Assembly: GCA_020310875.1 (NCBI GenBank)
Contig: CM035417.1
Span: 87,203,440-87,267,439 of the forward strand
Reading direction: 5' to 3'
Source of the DNA: Ceratopteris richardii
Taxonomy: Eukaryota; Streptophyta; Polypodiopsida; Polypodiales; Pteridaceae
Length of the DNA stretch: 64,000 nt
Below, piece by piece: positions 1 through 9,689 of the stretch; position 1 is the stretch's first letter, and each line of letters opens with the position of its first letter. The notes under the pieces are model-generated. The model did not search any database and had not been told where the DNA came from. It saw only the letters and a list, made by a program, of their open reading frames with translations. Position numbers and translations under genes: made by a program.

Positions 1-1424
1 AGTGTCATAGCAACCAGCCCAATCTGAGTCAGAAAAAGCATGCAAATCTGGCGGTAGTGATCCCCCCTTGGGATAAAACAACCCAAGTAGCTGAGTACCA
101 CTCAAGTAGCGAAAGATGCGCTTAACCGCTTTCCAATGTGTGACTCCTGGGCAATGCATAAACCTGCTCATCTGTGAGACAGCAAACTGAATATCTGGCC
201 GAGTAATGCATAAGTAAATCAAGCATCCAACAGCCTGCTGATAGAGAACAACATCAAATGCATCTCCAGCATCATGAAGACTCAATCGTAAACCTGTCTC
301 CATAGGAGTGGCAATAGGCTTACAATCTTCAAGGCCAAAACGATGCAATAATGTGTCAATATATTTCGTTTGACACAAAGCCATTCCACCGTCAACATGC
401 ATAAACTGAATGCCCAAATAGTGATGCAAATGCCCCAAATCAGACATCTCAAATGAGGCATGCAAATCAGCCTTAAAATCAGCAATATGTGTCTCAACAG
501 GACCAGTGAGCCACATGTCATCAACATAGACAACAATGATCAGAAGCACATCATTAGCACGCTTAACATATAAGGTGCTTTCAGTTGGACTATTCTCAAA
601 ACCATGTGCAATCAGATAGGCATGTATCTTCTCATACCAAGCACGTGGTGCTTGCTTTAAACCATATAATGCCTTCTTTAACCTGCAAACCTGGTTTTCA
701 TGCCCTTTCTGCACAAAGCCACGGGGCTGAAAAACATACACTTCTTCATGTAAGTCACCATTCAAAAATGTTGTCTTAATGTCCAACTGATGTACATTCC
801 AACCATGATGGGCTACAAGTGCACAAATGCTGCGAACAGTAGTCATACAGCATGTAGGTGCAAAGGTCTCATCAAAATCCATGCCTCTTTCCTGTGCATA
901 ACCCTTTGCAACAAGCCTAGCCTTATACCTGTCAACTGTACCATCAGGTTTACACTTCATCTTGTATACCCACTTAGTGCCAATGGCCTTCTTGCCAGGA
1001 GGCAAGTCACATAAAGACCATGTACCATTCTTCATTATAGCATCATATTCAGATGCATAGCAGCCATCCAATTTTCTGAATTTTGTGCTTCATCAAAAGA
1101 AACAGGCTCATTCTCATCACAGAGACTAGATGCAGCCATAGCATAGCAATCTGATGCAAAGGAGGCACTATGAGAGCCTGAACAAGTACGATATGACAAA
1201 GGTGTATATAATTTGCTGTCACGCAAAGTCTACACCAGCCATTTTGGCATAGTTTTTGCCTGCTCAATATCAGCTCTCTCATCAACAAGTGCATCATGTA
1301 AATCTGCATCAGAAATGGAATGATCTGCATCATCATATGAAACCTGCAAAGGTTGAGAAGTTGCCTCATTAGGACCAGCACTAGCCTGTCCACCTGTAAA
1401 AAGAGGCATCAAAGTATCATACAT
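1..1424 (-). pseudogene. pol: Copia reverse transcriptase and RNase H start (element G)
   Basis: Minus-strand reading gives, with frame shifts, the Copia RT: KAIGTKWVYK, the VHQLDIKTTFLNGDLHEEVY block, KALYGLKQAPRAWY, then the catalytic YVDD at plus positions 517-528, and LGIQF. RT continues through TRPDIQFAVS to the RNase H beginning SDSDWAGC at the window edge. Several stops and shifts break it. The catalytic Asp pair is still present, unlike in element E, where it has changed. The 3' part of RNase H and the 3' LTR are outside the window. Confidence 0.88.
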
Positions 1425-2536
1425 GGCTTGCGGTCATGCCAAGCCTCATATGGAGTGATAGACTGCAACGCTTTAGTGGGACACCTGTACAGTACATATG
1501 CTGCACACATGACAGCCTCAAGCCAGAAACTATGTGGTAAAACCTGACTTTTGACCATGCACCTCGCCATCTCCATGAGTGACATGTTCTTTCGTTCAGC
1601 AACTCCATTCTGTTGAGGTGTAGACGGCACTGTACACTGCTGTTTTATCCCACGTTTAGCCAGAAATGCATTAAAATCTGAAGACATATATTCCCCCCCT
1701 CGATCAGAACAGAGGGTGCCCATTTTACATGCTGACAGATTTTCAGCCAAAACCAAAAACTGTTTGAAGCACATCAACACTTCGGACTTTGCTTTGAGTG
1801 GATATACCCATGCATGCCTGGAAAAATCATCAATGAAAGTCACGAAGTAAAGGTAATTTCCAAAAGAGGGTGTCTGCATAGGACCACAGACATCACTATG
1901 TACAAGCTGCAATTTCTGCGTAGCCTGAACTGAACCATCTTTTGGAAAGGAAGAACACTGCATTTTGCCCAAAATACAGCCTTCACAAACATGTTTTCCA
2001 GGTGCCTCAAGTTTGGGCAAAGAGGACACCATTTCAGATTTCTGCAGGCGTAACAAACTAGCAAAATTCAGATGGCCAAATCGTGCATGCCAAAACTTTG
2101 CATCTGACATAGCCTGAGAATCATGAACTGCACATGCCGAATCATTCACAGATCTTTCATAGTCTATGAGCTTATACAGCCCACGACATAAAATGCCAGA
2201 AGCAATAATCACATCGCCATTTGAGAGATCATGGACTGTACACCTGTCATCAACGAGTTTCATAACCAAGCCAATCTTGGCTAATGCAGAAACTGATAAC
2301 AGGTTCTTTTTGATCCCTGGCACAAATAAAGCATCTGACAAAGTGAAAGAACTACCATCAGCAGTAGTCAGAATGATCTTACCAACTCCCATAACAGGAT
2401 AAGAGGAGTTATTGGCGCATGTGACAGTATTCCCTGTAGGGGCAGGCTCGAGTGAAGAGAAGAAACTGCGCTGCGAGGTAATATGTTTGGTCGCCCCACT
2501 GTCAAAGTACCAAACATCTGAGTCTACTGCAGACAT
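1409..2536 (-). pseudogene. pol: Copia protease and integrase (element G)
   Basis: This 375-codon stretch is in the same frame as Gag after one nonsense codon. It begins with a retropepsin core (YFDSGATKH), continues with the GAG-pre-integrase zinc region (H...H...CEGC pattern near 1960-2090) and the integrase core: HSDVCGPM supplies the first Asp, CSDRGGEY the second, and PQQNGVAERKN the catalytic Glu. It ends just after the motif TPYEAWH, where the frame jumps to sequence that in element E lies about 240 bp further on, so an internal deletion removed the linker to RT. The protein would act as protease and integrase in a cytoplasmic particle, but this copy is broken. Confidence 0.9.
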
Positions 2537-2566
2537 GCACTGATCATGAGAAGATGGGTCAAAACT

Positions 2567-3589
2567 TCAGACAGTAGTAAATGCCCATTCTTCTTCCTGC
2601 ACAAGATTTGTAGACTCTGTTTTTGGTGTAGAGGCCTCTGCAACAACCATTCCAGCCTCTTTCTTCTTTGCCTCTTTAGCAGCCAGTTTTGGACAGTTCT
2701 TTATAATATGATCATTTCCTTTACAGTACTTGCAGAACAATTTCTGCTTTTCTGATTTCTTTTCATCTTTATCCTGGTTCTTCGATTGTGCAGCATTTGC
2801 AGATTTTTGCTTACTAGTAGAAGAGCTCCATTTTCCTTTGCCCTTCTGACTAGCCAGGAAAGCTTGATCTGCAACATGCATAATGGACCTGTTCTGCCTG
2901 GACTGATCTTCTTGCAATAGAACAGAGACTAATTCCTCAAATGACAAGGCATTCGGATTGCCTTTCATCATCAACCAAAGAGTAGAGGCAAAACTCTGAT
3001 ATGAATCAGGAAGACCATTCAGAACGGTCTGCACAAGTGAGCTATCTGGTATAACCTCATCAGCAGAAATCAATTGTTCCTTCAGGTCTTTGATCTTTGT
3101 AAGAAAACTGTCCATAGAATCACCTTCATTCATGTGCTCACTCTCCAACTGTTTTCGAAGGTAAGCAACACGAGCCTCATTCCTAGCCTGGTACAAAGTG
3201 GTAAGTGTATCCCAAGCATCCTTTGCTGTTCTGCAAGAGCGAATGTGAGGAATAATGGCACGTTTGACAGACAAGGCTATCAATGCATGTGCCTGGGCAT
3301 CTCTGCCATCCCAACGAATCTGCTCTGCAGTAGATGCAACAGAAACAGCAGCACGAACAGGAATCTACGGAATATCATCTTCGACACCATCTTCATCAGC
3401 TCCAACACCTGTATTTGCAGTACCTGTCGTTACAAGTATAACAGGACATCTTTCAACACCCTGCACAATGTTCCACAATCCTTTTGCAACCAGTACATGT
3501 CGCATCATATAAGCCCATAATGGGTAGTTGGTACCATCCAACTTATCCTCAACAGCCAATATACGGAATACATCACTCCTTTCAGCCAT
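2567..3589 (-). pseudogene. gag: Copia Gag with zinc knuckle (element G), one internal stop
   Basis: The start codon at 3589 opens a frame beginning MAERSDVF, followed by a Copia-type Gag N-terminus (D-K-L-D-G-T-N-Y-P-L-W, then WNIVQG). A nonsense TAG at 3365-3367 interrupts it and the same frame resumes and runs to a TGA at 2567-2569. Near 2680-2725 it encodes a classic CX2CX4HX4C zinc knuckle (C-K-Y-C ... H ... C), which in this family binds the element's RNA inside the particle. A lysine-rich stretch precedes the knuckle. Frame and spacing continue straight into the protease, so Gag and Pol were originally one polyprotein. No start other than the ATG about 340 bp inside the primer site is plausible. 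Confidence 0.9.
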
Positions 3590-3930
3590 GGCCGGTGACT
3601 AAAATACCTTGATGCAGAAAATTGACTGTATCTCAAAAAGTTGAACAGAACTGCCTAGACGAGTTCTACTAGACCTGTAGCAGACTTCGAGATGCTTAAA
3701 CTGGCGAACAGAAACTGGTATATACCTTTGGCACAAAAGGACGAAATAGCCTGCACAAGCACTGCGATAGTGCGTTCGGAGGCCGAAACGAGCTCAGATC
3801 GCGATTTCGGCACCACAGAACGAAGTCATTTTGATCTCGGAAACACCCTGAGTATGCTCACCAAATTTCGTGCAAATCTGAGACTGCAAACGAAGGAGTG
3901 TCGACGGCACCCTAGAAGAAGCGACGACCT

Positions 3931-3942
3931 GCTCTGATACCA
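3931..3942 (-). promoter_or_regulatory. Primer binding site for initiator tRNA-Met (element G)
   Basis: Read on the minus strand the 12 bases are TGGTATCAGAGC, the complement of the 3' end of plant initiator tRNA-Met and the standard Copia primer site. Two bases separate it from the LTR end, the usual spacing. It fixes the LTR boundary at 3945 and the orientation of the element. Confidence 0.93.
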
Positions 3943-3944
3943 AT

Positions 3945-4174
3945 TGTTGGAGATAGACGTCTGCGGAAGCACGCAAACAGCACAAGGAAGAAGAAGAAGC
4001 TTGGAGCACAACACACAAGACTGAATGTATTACTAGAGAATGTACAAAGATAAGTAGCCCATTAGGGCAATAGGCGTATATACAAGCCGGGGGAAAAAAA
4101 CCTCCTAAAGAGGGAAAAAAGTGCCCCGGCGGTCCTAGAGTGTTCACACACATCACTACCGAAATATATCAACA
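3945..4174 (-). repeat. 5' LTR of Copia element G (230 bp)
   Basis: Bounded by TGTTG at 3945 and CAACA at 4174, the inverted termini expected of an LTR, and directly adjoining the primer site. On the minus strand it contains a TATATA motif near 4074-4085, a plausible promoter for the element. Only this LTR is in the window, so its age cannot be estimated here. Confidence 0.85.
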
Positions 4175-4915
4175 CTCTTTATGTTCCAGCTTTGAAAGAA
4201 GAAGGAAGAAGGAGAATGTTTGGAGAAAGTTCATGTTAAGGTGTTCCTGATCAGGAGAAGGTTCCATAGTTCTATTGAAGAGAAGCTTGATATTTCAGAG
4301 AGGTATGTTTTAGAGGTGCGCACATATATGTTTATACCAGGTTCTGAAGGAAAGAGGTATGAAAGACTTTCAGATAGAACAAGGATGATGACATGATGAT
4401 ATCATAGATTTTTTTTTATGAGACTCATGAGTTGAATTGAGTTGAGTTGAGTGCAATCAAAGATGAATCAGCAGTGTTCATAATACACTAAGTTGTGAGT
4501 TGTCAGTCACAGGTTCTAGGATTCAGTTCTTGATTATGTTTAGTGTATTTACATGATGCAGCAGAAGTACGTTGAGAAACCTTTTCATAAGGTAAATGCA
4601 AATATGTGGATCCTAGTATATGTTTTCAGGTTTGAGAAGACAGGAGATAGCAGGTTCAGAGTCAGTACATGCTACATTTGTTGTCAAGCAAATGATTGCT
4701 TGATGAGTACACTATTGGATATCTAGTTTGCATATTTTCTCAAGTATTATGGTTCCTATTCAGCAAGTTTAGGATTTTTGAAGGAAAGTCAAATTCAATT
4801 TTGAAGAAGACTTTTGAAGAAAAGATTTGAAGGACAATTCGGGAGTACTAGTTTGAAGCTTATCAACTTTGCAGATCCAGTCCAATTTGTACCATTGTGA
4901 CATTGCAGGGGGGAT
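4175..4915 (+). mobile_element. 3' internal remnant of LTR element F, non-coding
   Basis: About 740 bp between the LTR of G and a second LTR. No convincing coding frame; short frames with many stops. It ends in a purine run, gcaggggggat at 4905-4915, that looks like a polypurine tract directly before TGTTGGAAG. This is the layout of the 3' end of a plus-strand LTR retrotransposon whose body lies left of the window and was interrupted by element G. The superfamily cannot be told. Confidence 0.45.
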
Positions 4916-6308
4916 TGTTGGAAGACAATGTCCCATGGTCAAAAGGTCAAGGTATCAATATCCCATGGTCAAATACTCCATCTTGTTCAGAATATCACAA
5001 GATGTGTAGTTGTCCATAATACTCATTGTATAAGAAAAGCATGTTGGCGCATTGGTTAGTTCGTTGTCCTCCAAATCCTATGGTCAGGGTTCGATACCCA
5101 TTGGCGACATCACGTAGCACGAACACAATTTTAAATCATGCCTTTCACAAAGTGACACCGACAGCGACAACATTTTTTATGGATGTTTTTTTTTTCAATT
5201 ATGTTTTTTGAATACAATCGCTAGTGCTTTATTATGCTTTTAGAGGAGCTTTTCAATGGACAGCTAACTACTATATAAGAAGAGCCATAGGCTCGTTGTA
5301 AATCACCCAACACCTATTTCAACACAAGCTTTGGAAGCTTTGTTACCTCAACAGAGGTGGTGCTTCTAGCACATGGGGTAGCCATGGTGCTATTTTGGAG
5401 CATGTTGAGGAGCGGCTATGGAGTTCTTCTTGGAGAAGAAGAGTGTGCTCACACTTTTGCTTATGGAGAGGCTATTAGCAGCTTGGTGGTGTGGATCGCC
5501 CATTCACATGATGTATTTGAAGATTGTTTTCTACATGAATATTTTGGTTTACTTCAAAGACATTGGATGGTGGTTAACATAATATTTACATCTTATGTTA
5601 AGAATTTAGGTACTTGTTCTCTTTATGCACAGAGGTACTACTTGAAGTTTATGGAGGCAGTGGCATCCATATCAGGAGGAGTCCTATTCGTCATAGGTAC
5701 AAGAGAATCAGTACATGTATGCTTTATGCATATTTGGATGAGGTTTTTGAGAAGGTATGATCATATGAGTTTGAGGATTTCTGACAGCAAACTTGTTAGC
5801 ATTCTTTGCTACTTTTGTAAGTATGTGATCTTTCACACACGGATCTGACTTAGGGTCTTCCATAGCCTAAGTTCAGATGAGGGTTTGCTGATTATCAGTT
5901 TTAAACTGATCCTTCCTCTTTCTGTCACTCATATTCACTCTTCTACAACCTATTAGGTCACACATCTCATATATATTCAGATTTCTGTCCATACATTTGA
6001 ATATGTTTGTTACATTTGTACATTCACTCATCCATCTATTTTTGTTCACATAGAATGGTTGAGATTTTGACTCCCACATTGTAAATTAAAATTTGTATAT
6101 ATGATAGTGTGAGTAAGCAGTGGCTTATGTAACACTTTACACCTGTTGTCTAATCTTTCTCTATCTTTGTCTCATCATTTGTATGATGAAATGTGGTATG
6201 TTCATGTTTTGTCAATATTGGAAGATTGCTGGAATTTGTGTTGTAGATGCTGGACCTATGGAACCATGGACCTATGATATTAGTTATGGGCCTACTAAAT
6301 TTCCAACA
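4916..6308 (+). repeat. Putative 3' LTR of element F (about 1.39 kb)
   Basis: Starts TGTTGGAA after a polypurine tract and ends TTCCAACA at 6308, a matching inverted terminus. A TATA box, TATATAAG, sits at 5272-5279. Immediately after 6308 recognisable Copia coding sequence of element D begins, supporting the right boundary. A candidate SINE (5041-5209) lies inside. The 163-codon frame at 5357-5848 resembles nothing known and is probably chance within LTR sequence. There is no second copy in the window to prove the LTR. Confidence 0.5.
5041..5209 (+). repeat. Candidate tRNA-derived SINE inside LTR of F
   Basis: A tRNA-like RNA polymerase III promoter is visible: an A-box-like stretch TTGGCGCATTGG (5044-5055) and a perfect B box GGTTCGATACC (5088-5098), about 35 bp apart. 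About 110 bp downstream the sequence ends in runs of T. This size and T-rich 3' end resemble the plant Au-type SINE family. Flanking duplications are not clear, and no cloverleaf is evident, so it is not called a tRNA gene. Confidence 0.45.
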
Positions 6309-6573
6309 AGATAAGGTTTGATCTCTATACCTGAATAGTGCTATGTTCCTTGTGTCTTGAATTTCAAATATAAACAATCTACCTGATCTCTCACCTTTGG
6401 AAATCCTTTTGAAGTCTTGTTGGGGATCTTCCACATATGCTCCATGCTTAGTGAACCTAACTTGTAGACCTTTCTCTACAATCTACCCAAAACTAATTAG
6501 GTTTTTGGTTATAGTAGGCACATACAAAACTTTGCTCAAAAGATTCATACTACCATCAGATGCTTTGACATTT
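6309..6573 (-). pseudogene. pol: Copia protease/pre-integrase fragment (element D, downstream half)
   Basis: On the minus strand this encodes the region just after the Copia protease active site: a stretch with VLYVP and KNLIS, then VEKGLQVRFTKHG and ISKGERSGRLF, typical of Copia protease C-terminus leading to the GAG-pre-integrase domain. An in-frame stop replaces the usual Gln after ISFG. The coding ends exactly at 6573, where the target duplication CCAAT (6574-6578) and element B begin. Its upstream half with the protease active site lies at 59231-59396. Confidence 0.82.
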
Positions 6574-6578
6574 CCAAT

Positions 6579-7222
6579 TGTTGCTCTAGCACAATGGTGA
6601 GAACCACGTTAAAAAGCTCCACCTCCTTAATGTCAATCCGCGGAAGAGATAGGAGTGATATGAAGATCGTGAATGTGAGATGAAGTGAGAGTGAAGGTGA
6701 GAAGCATAGAGATGCACACACACATACACACACACTACGAAGAGACAAGCAAGACACAATGGAAGGTGAGAAATCACTCTATTCCTCAAAAAAACTCTTA
6801 CAAGCTCAAAATAGCTCTAAGATCTTCTCTACTCCAACAAGCTAACCTCAAAAATGAGCTCTCTAGCTCTTTTTATAGATTCTAGACTAGTTTTGACCGA
6901 TTTCACATCTAGTGATCGGCATAGTTAAAAAATAGGTCCTATATGCTATTTGAAAGGGTAAATGGTGTCTAAAAATAACCAAAATTGATACGCTCATTCT
7001 ACCTAAGCTCCTCAAGCTCGAGGACTCCTCGGCTTGCACAAAATGGATCTAAAAATTAAGAAAAGGGTTTTTCTATGTTACAAATGTTATAGTGATAAAA
7101 ATCACTGTTGGAGGTTTTTGAAAAGTATTTTAAAACATAACTCTTTGAAAAAAGATCCGACTGACTCCCTGCTCTGTCTTTACATGCTTCCGCGTCTTCT
7201 ATGCCTCTGGCTACTGCCAGCA
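6579..7222 (-). repeat. 3' LTR of Gypsy element B
   Basis: On the plus strand it runs from TGTTGCTCTAGC to a terminus reading CTGCCAGCA, where the related copies have CCAACA, so the end carries a point change. It aligns through its whole length with the reassembled 5' LTR of B and, in reverse, with the LTRs of C. A GT-rich run near 6715-6735 is shared by all alpha LTRs. Frames antisense to it that code for CVCVC-like peptides are not genes. Confidence 0.93.
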
Positions 7223-7237
7223 CCCCCCTCCCTCTCG
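7223..7237 (-). promoter_or_regulatory. Polypurine tract of element B
   Basis: The plus-strand run cccccctccctctcg reads as a G/A-rich tract on the minus strand, immediately 5' of the 3' LTR. The matching tract in element C is at 58131-58143. It would prime plus-strand DNA synthesis. Confidence 0.85.
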
Positions 7238-8767
7238 CTTCTGTCATCCTCGACAGAACCTTGTTGTGCGGTCTGTCGGATGTAGTTCTGTAGTAGTTCG
7301 TGAGCGAGGGTGTGTTCTGATATTCAAATGTCTCGGGCCAAATCTGCATTGAGTTTCTCCCAATCAATTGGTTTTGGTTCATCGGGTGGTGGGAGTCGAT
7401 AGTGCATGGAATATACCAGCTGTTCACAGGCAGATAAGTGCAAGAGGTGTGTAGGCCTGCTGATGAACACTTCTGAATGGTATTCCCAAAATCCGGTTGT
7501 GAACATTTCTACGAAGGTTTGCTTGTAGCACGCCGGTAAATATTTGATTCTGCAATGCCAGACATAACACACCCGTAGCGATGGCGTTGTACTCATCTCA
7601 TATGCAAGGTCTAGATTGCCATGCTCGAAGCCCGAGGTGTTTACATGTGGTGCCTTGACGCGTCTGAAGACTTTAAAAACCATTTGCATCATGTCAAAGA
7701 TTTTGGCAGTCATGTGCGCTGCTATACCGTCCATGTGTTTCAAGCGAGGGAGCCAGTGACGAATCGTGGCCATCATGTATCCCACTGTTGGTAGTTCTAT
7801 GGGTGGCTTGAAATATGGGTAATTTAACCAATCCTCGCACTGCTTGTTGTTTTGTACTTTAATAGCAAATGCTGTCCAGGAGCGGCGATGTGGCACTGGT
7901 CCTCAACATGGGTTGTATTTCAAATGTAGTGGTGCCTTTACCCAAGTACTCATCATCTCAAGATATTCTTGTAAAAGATCTTTACGCCAATCTGGTTGAT
8001 AGATCTCACCTTGCTGGGCATCCAGTGGCAAATCGTCCGGTTCAAATTGAGTTGCGTGGGATGGTTTCTTGCCTGTTTCTTTCTCTATGGCCAACTGATA
8101 CTCGGCCATTAGCATAAAATATGGTTTGTACTGTAGCTCATGCCCTCATATGTATCTTCGAGGGGCCAAGTGAGCGAAGAATGGTGATTGTAAAATTCTT
8201 TCCTCTATCATCGCCATTGCATGTAGCTTCACCTCTACTCTGGCTGAATGGGTGGTTCCAAGCTCTTCAATTGTCTTCATCCATGTGGGGGTTTGAAGTT
8301 CATAAGTCATCTGGCCTTCAGCCGTGACGCGTCCGCCTGGGATGGGTTGGGGCTCGTAGGCCTCTTCAAAGGTTTCTTCCACCGGTATGGTAACAGTTTC
8401 TTCATTGGCTGGGAGGTCTAGTGGGGAGTCTGGTCTTGGGGGTGCTTCATAGACTGCGATTCGTGATTCAAGATTTGATACCTGGGCCCGTAATGCATTG
8501 AGTTCCTCTAAGATGTTAGGAGAAGGGTCCATAGGAGCTGGTAATCCTTGTGTTGCAGGTGCTCGGAGTTGGAGTAGCTTATGATCTTCTTTCAGCTTCT
8601 GATATTCTTCGTTCATTCGATCGTATTCATCGAGCAATCTGATGTGATCATCAAGTAACATCTTCATTGATTCAGGGGGCACTGCTTTGAACCGGCTAGG
8701 ACTTAATGGTTGGTCTGGATGATCGAGAGCAGCTTCTAAATTTTCTCTGTTCTGCTCTTGTAGCCGC
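7238..8767 (-). pseudogene. Accessory protein, C-terminal part (element B)
   Basis: The minus strand encodes the last third of the alpha accessory protein: the end of a coiled coil (8500-8767), an acidic/proline linker, and the conserved C-terminal module (7324-7896 and 7903-8115) rich in Trp, Tyr and Met with motifs DWLNYPYFKPP, PTVGYMMATI and GFWEYHSEVF. Relative to element C it has a TGA at 8146-8148 and a frame change near 7900. C has a TAG where B keeps Gln shortly after, so their stops are independent. Element A interrupts the coding region at 8768, and reading resumes at 25879. No signal peptide or membrane span is apparent. Function unknown. Confidence 0.85.
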
Positions 8768-9665
8768 TGTTGCAGAGCTAAAAAGAGCACAAAGCAGAGA
8801 AAAAGACGGGCCCCAAAATTTTTTCGATTTGGACATCACATTTTTGTACCATAATCATTCTTGTAATATATTTCCCATTGTAAATGCACTAGAGGAGTCC
8901 TCTAGATGCATCCCCATGGAAGAGTAGAGATTTACCCATGTAAAATAGTAGGAAATTAGTCTTTTAGTGAATAAAGTGCCGGTCTCTTGTGTGAAAGGAC
9001 CATTTTTAGGGCACTAGTATATAAGTCAAATGTGACTCTTTGTAAAGAACTTTTTGCCATTGTGAGAATAGAGAGCACAGAAATTCGAATTTGTGTCTTC
9101 TTCGCTCCTTATCTTCTTCTCCGTGAGCTTGTATGCATGTGTATTGCTTGGAAAGAGTGCTTGTGAGTGTTGTCTATCCATGAGAGCTATTGTTAGCTGT
9201 AGGTAAGGTGTGTGTGAGGTGTAGGAAGTGCTGAAGTGCAGGAAAGTATTTCCCGCGACTCAGTATTTTGCACATAACTTGAGGTAGGAGTGTCAGAATT
9301 GTGTGAAACCACTGCCATTGGATGCGTCTTCTCGAGAGCTTCGAAACGCATATGCTAATTGCTATATTTGGAGCTCGGAGCTGGGAGAAAAGTCCAAAAT
9401 ACCGACGGCTGCTGCACCAAGTATCGTTTCGCCATAACCAACAGTTGAAGCTTGTTTGGATAAGTCTTTGTCACATTTACACTCTTTGAGTAGTTCATTT
9501 GCATTGATCATTACATGATTGCATGTCCTCATACACTCGGTTAGGGTTCGCATACTCTTTGGATTGATAATTAAAAGCGTGTATCCCCACTATATGCACT
9601 TGAGAGGGGATTGAGGTATAGTCTCTTTCTCCACAAGTCCCTAAGTTGATGCTTAGGTCAACACA
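8768..9665 (+). repeat. 5' LTR of element A (898 bp)
   Basis: Runs from TGTTGCAGAGC to CAACACA; the 5-bp target duplication fixes the right end at the second CA. A TATA box TATATAAG is at 9018-9025. Differences from the 3' LTR include a one-base indel near 9360 and several transitions. Confidence 0.94.
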
Positions 9666-9670
9666 CTTTT

Positions 9671-9689
9671 TGGCGCTGTTGCCGGGGAG
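9671..9689 (+). promoter_or_regulatory. Primer binding site, tRNA-Asp type (element A)
   Basis: TGGCGCTGTTGCCGGGGAG lies five bases after the LTR. It matches the complement of the plant tRNA-Asp(GTC) 3' end except for T at the seventh base (C in family alpha) and a mismatch at the end. tRNA-Asp priming is known for Athila-type Gypsy elements. Confidence 0.85.

Larger units (their letters stand above)
1..4174 (-). mobile_element. Ty1/Copia LTR retrotransposon G, truncated by window start
   Basis: The minus strand reads 5' LTR (3945-4174), primer binding site, Gag, protease, integrase, reverse transcriptase and the start of RNase H, which is the Copia order with integrase before RT. The 3' part and 3' LTR lie left of the window. 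The first bases beyond the LTR (4175-4179, ctctt) would be one target duplication; its partner is outside. Stops interrupt the frame at several places and a block between integrase and RT is missing, so this copy is inactive. It has inserted into the internal region of element F. Its closest relative in the window is the decayed plus-strand element E near 59.5-61.2 kb. Confidence 0.93.

Noticed and set aside
3692-4156. Frames overlapping the Copia G primer site and LTR
   Set aside because: They cross the LTR boundary and primer site and have no homologous content.
5041-5110. tRNA gene
   Set aside because: A and B boxes are present but no acceptor stem or anticodon arm can be recognised; a SINE is more likely.
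5357-5848. 163-codon protein gene
   Set aside because: No similarity to a known family and it lies downstream of a TATA box inside a presumptive LTR.
6545-6789. Small frames with CVCVC and SLSLHLTFTIF peptides, repeated near 26.2-26.9, 41.0-41.9 and 58.6 kb
   Set aside because: They are translations of the GT-rich part of the alpha LTR and recur only because the LTR recurs.
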